This document shows positions 61,668 to 64,000 of a stretch of DNA of 64,000 nucleotides, piece after piece. Position numbers and translations under genes: made by a program. Position 1 is the stretch's first letter. Every line of letters starts with the position of its first letter. This DNA is from Thiobacter sp. AK1 (lineage in GTDB: Bacteria > Pseudomonadota > Gammaproteobacteria > Burkholderiales > Thiobacteraceae): the NCBI RefSeq assembly GCF_039822265.1, contig NZ_JBAJEX010000009.1, positions 33,410 through 97,409 of the forward strand, in the 5' to 3' direction. A model generated the notes under the pieces. That model did no database searches. It was not told the origin of the DNA and was given only the letters and a program-made list of their open reading frames with translations.

Positions 61668-62520
61668 GGGGGTTGGGCATGCTTTTTGCTTTCTCGATAT
61701 GCACAAGGTCGTTCTCGTCGATCCAGCAGCGCCATCCCGTCGCGCGCTCAAGGCTGGCCAAGGCCCGGCGCAGCACCTGGCGGAACTTCCATAACTCTTC
61801 CGTCTCGCTGCCGCAAAGCTGCCTGATCGTTTCGACCTTGTGACCGTAGGGTTCCTTGTGGGTGGAATAGAACGCATGTAGCCATTGGGCCAGCGGTTGG
61901 CGGCGCAGCTTCTTTCGCTCGCGGCCATCGAGGGCGGTCCAGTTGCCGCCACAGAACAGGAGCGCGAGCCGCTCGTTCACCGAGATGATGTACTCGCCCG
62001 TTTCTTCGTCCCGGAAACCATCCTGGATCAGCGTCCCGAAGTAGGAGTACCGACCATTGCTGATGCGCACCAAGCAGCCAGCCAGGTCGTTGATGGTCTC
62101 TTTCAGCCAGCCGTACTCAAACTTCCCGGTATTGCGCCCGATCGCCTTCAGGAAGGAGTAGGCCGTGAACCGGATTTTCTTGCCCGTTCCGTGCTGGGTG
62201 GCAAGTCGCAGGCATTGCTCCCATACGTCCAGGTGCTCCTGGGTCGGCCTGTAGCCGCGCACCAGATAGACATCGACCCCCTGCACAGATGCGATTTTGG
62301 TTTCGTGCTTGTAGAGGCGCGCCGCCACGCCAAACAGCGCCGACCTTAGCACGTCGTTTGGCAAGGGCGCGCCATTCGCTGGCACAGGCAGGCCTGCGGC
62401 GATGGCGTCCTGTTCCTGGCGCTGTCGTATCCGGTCCAGCGCTTGCGTAACCCCGGTGTTCGGAATCGGCTCGCCGGGCTCAAGAGAGGGAATAGAGGGT
62501 TGAGGAGACGGATGATCCAT
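61657..62520 (-). CDS. trfA: TrfA-family replication initiator
   Basis: 287 residues resembling the IncP plasmid TrfA: LPNDVLRSALFGVA, then FTAYSFLKAIGRNTGKFEYGWL, CLVRISNGRYSYFGTLIQDG, ISVNERLALLFCGGNWTALD and WLHAFYSTHKEPYGHKVETI, forming two winged-helix domains. It binds the iterons directly downstream to start replication. The activator box 37 bp upstream links it to the transfer regulon. The length fits the short TrfA form. Confidence 0.87.
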   Translation of the reverse strand: MDHPSPQPSIPSLEPGEPIPNTGVTQALDRIRQRQEQDAIAAGLPVPANGAPLPNDVLRSALFGVAARLYKHETKIASVQGVDVYLVRGYRPTQEHLDVWEQCLRLATQHGTGKKIRFTAYSFLKAIGRNTGKFEYGWLKETINDLAGCLVRISNGRYSYFGTLIQDGFRDEETGEYIISVNERLALLFCGGNWTALDGRERKKLRRQPLAQWLHAFYSTHKEPYGHKVETIRQLCGSETEELWKFRQVLRRALASLERATGWRCWIDENDLVHIEKAKSMPNPLSG

Positions 62521-62556
62521 CCCCCCCTTTTATCAGGGCGACGCCTGAAAATCGGG

Positions 62557-62585
62557 GTAAAAAGCGCACTTGGCGGTAGCGTTTC
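62557..62585 (-). promoter_or_regulatory. Candidate activator box upstream of trfA
   Basis: On the gene strand CGAAACGCTACCGCCAA precedes GTGCGCTTTTTA, 37 bp before trfA. Same core as ahead of transfer operons. Confidence 0.55.
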
Positions 62586-63088
62586 GGTGCTCTTAACCTC
62601 CTCCCATCCCCTCAGGAAGGGAGGATGTCAACCTAGACTCCCTCTTCCGCGTCAGCGCCCGCCGCGCGCCGGCCCAGGCCTCCTCGGACCTACCAGCCGC
62701 AAGGCCGGCTCTCGCGCCTCGCCTAATTGGAGTTGCCGCGCGCACGCATCGCGGTGCTTGATGGCATCAAGTCTTCGCCCAACCAGCCCGTCGTGCGTGA
62801 GGGGCAGGCGATCCGCACCCCGCGGGGCGATCTGGCCTGGCAACTGGGCGGCGCGGAAGGGTATGCGCCGGTGGCCGAGGCCGATGCGTCCGGAACGTCG
62901 CCTGGATGTGCTCCCATCCGGGCATCTTCTTTTCTGCCGCCCTCACCGCCCGCCAGCGTGCTTCCACTATCCGGTACGCGCGATCATACAGGGCGTCCAG
63001 CCATGCGTGCAGCTCCTCTACTGCCAGTTCGATCTGACCGACGGGGAGGTTGACGCGGCTCGAAGTAAAGCACGCTGGACTGCCTGTC
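62586..63088. other. Region without a supported gene between trfA and the MobI-like gene
   Basis: Very GC-rich sequence. A minus-strand frame within it (about 62767-63120) contains a plausible-looking helical stretch (VGQIELAVEELHAWLDALYD) but runs into low-complexity Arg/Pro at its end and has no convincing start, so it may be the remains of a broken gene. No RNA gene or clear repeat seen. Confidence 0.4.
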
Positions 63089-63544
63089 CTACTTCTCAGC
63101 CTGCCCTTTCTCGATGGCACTGTTCAGGTAGGACAGCGCCTTCATGACGCAGCCCGCCTCGTAGCGGATCGCCGTCAATGCCTTCTCGGTTTCTGCCACC
63201 TTGTCCTTTTCCCAGTCCTGGGCATATTCCAGCAGTTTGCTCAGGGTGTAGCCATTCGCTGTTCTAGGCTTGGCGATGTACGTCGTAAACGCCCTCCGCG
63301 TCCCCTTCGCTTTCGAGCCATACCAGCGCTTGTCGTACCACTCCGCTGCTATCGATAGCCCGCGCTGGCGGACTCTGGGCTTGAGGGAGCTTTTCTTCGG
63401 CCAGTCCATCTGCTTGTTCATCTCGTCCCTGAATTCGTAGTACTCGTTCACCACGGCCATTGCCCGTTTGTGCAGGCTTTCCATGTGCCTTTCCAAAGCC
63501 GCTTTGATTTCGCCCAGGTCGTTTACTTGCATCGTGTTAGCCAT
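63089..63544 (-). CDS. MobI-like conjugative transfer protein (tentative)
   Basis: 151 residues from ATG 63544 (MANTMQVNDLGEIKAALERH). The middle and end (GLSIAAEWYDKRWYG, TTYIAKPRTANGYTLSKLLE, YAQDWEKDKVAETEKALTAI) have the pattern I associate with MobI of SXT/IncC elements, an oriT-adjacent auxiliary protein needed for transfer. Its position next to a repeat-rich non-coding region (possible oriT) agrees. Family assignment is from memory and not certain. Confidence 0.5.
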   Translation of the reverse strand: MANTMQVNDLGEIKAALERHMESLHKRAMAVVNEYYEFRDEMNKQMDWPKKSSLKPRVRQRGLSIAAEWYDKRWYGSKAKGTRRAFTTYIAKPRTANGYTLSKLLEYAQDWEKDKVAETEKALTAIRYEAGCVMKALSYLNSAIEKGQAEK

Positions 63545-63625
63545 CTCGGTTTCCTTATGTTTAATAGATAGGCAGCAAAACGCCATGCCTTATATAGAAA
63601 ACTCGCCTACTCGTGCACTTTGACG

Positions 63626-64000
63626 CCATGCCTTTCAATACAAGGCATGACGCCCTGATTCCTTTCCAGTGCTGGAAAGGCATTTGGGGAAACGCCACTT
63701 TCTGGTCATGCCATGTAGACATCGCGCCGAGATTCCTTTCCAGTACTGGAAAGGCAAAGCAGACTTTTTGGCAACGCCCGTTGCACATGGGCCTAGCGCG
63801 CACTGGTGACCCATCATCTTCTCCATGCCTTTCAATACAAGGCATGACGCCCTGATTCCTTTCCAGTGCTGGAAAGGCATTTGGGGAAACACCCCTTTCT
63901 GGTCATGCCATGTAGACATCGCACCGAGATTCCTTTCCAGTACTGGAAAGGCAAAGCAGACTTTTTGGCAACGCCCGTTGCACATGGGCCTAGCGCGCAC
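63626..64000. repeat. 197-bp tandem repeats with internal palindromes (candidate oriT region)
   Basis: A 197-bp unit (63626-63822) is followed directly by a second, near-identical copy (63823 on) cut by the window edge; only a few bases differ (for example AACGCCACT versus AACACCCCT). Each unit has ATGCCTT/AAGGCAT arms, TTTCCAGTGCTGGAAA and the perfect palindrome TTTCCAGTACTGGAAA. Frames across it are repeats of one another and are not genes. It lies upstream of the MobI-like gene, where oriT is found in SXT-type elements. Confidence 0.8.

Noticed and set aside
62767..63120. Minus-strand 117-codon frame between trfA and the MobI-like gene
   Set aside because: Only the middle looks protein-like; the end is low-complexity Arg/Pro, the start overlaps the next gene, and no ribosome site is seen. 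Kept only as a possible gene remnant.
63635..64000. Open frames of 94 and 121 codons across the right-end repeats
   Set aside because: They are the same peptide repeated because of the 197-bp tandem repeat, run through palindromes, and have no start signals.

Overview
The window (about 60-64% GC, tightly packed genes) looks like the chromosome of a betaproteobacterium, probably an environmental, possibly sulfur- or nitrogen-cycling one, with a large integrated conjugative element starting near 22.4 kb and running off the right edge. Taxonomy is inferred from protein flavour only.

Chromosomal part (1-22.4 kb): a 5'-truncated FAD disulfide oxidoreductase, siroheme synthase CysG, a NarL/NreC-like response regulator with its GAF-containing histidine kinase, a double-thioredoxin periplasmic protein, a QseBC/PmrAB-like two-component pair split by a roughly 150-bp MITE-like repeat, a RimK-like ATP-grasp protein, and a complete pelABCDEFG exopolysaccharide operon. 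pelB carries a single-base frameshift. PelD keeps the RxxD c-di-GMP site. The operon ends in a strong intrinsic terminator.

Integrated element (22.4 kb to the end): a 12-bp tRNA-Ser 3'-end-like att core and a tyrosine integrase mark the left end. Next come an IscB (Cas9-ancestor family) gene with its upstream omega-RNA; a traW-traU-trbC-traN(split) operon; MobH relaxase TraI with an S26 peptidase; an FlhC/FlhD-like (SetC/SetD-like) activator pair divergent from an XRE repressor; cargo (NERD protein, Phd-like antitoxin, KilA-N protein, FitAB/VapBC-like toxin-antitoxin); and an F-type T4SS operon read right to left from slt to traG. The traD/nuc/DUF4400/EAL operon, a TrfA-type replication initiator with a seven-iteron origin, a MobI-like gene and a 197-bp tandem repeat array follow. 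The gene set (MobH, F-type T4SS, DsbC, TrhF-like peptidase, SetCD-like activators, DUF4400, MobI-like) is that of a distant SXT/R391-IncC relative carrying an IncP-like trfA/iteron replicon.

How it fits together: a shared box (GTGCGCTTTT(T) plus an FlhDC-like half-site roughly 10 bp upstream) sits in front of almost every transfer operon and in front of trfA. This suggests that the SetCD-like pair switches on mating, DNA processing and plasmid-style replication together, under an XRE repressor. The IscB has lost two RuvC catalytic residues (Asp to Ala, Glu to Met) while keeping its HNH motif, and lies at the 3' end of a tra operon, so it may be a natural HNH-only nickase or binder expressed with conjugation.
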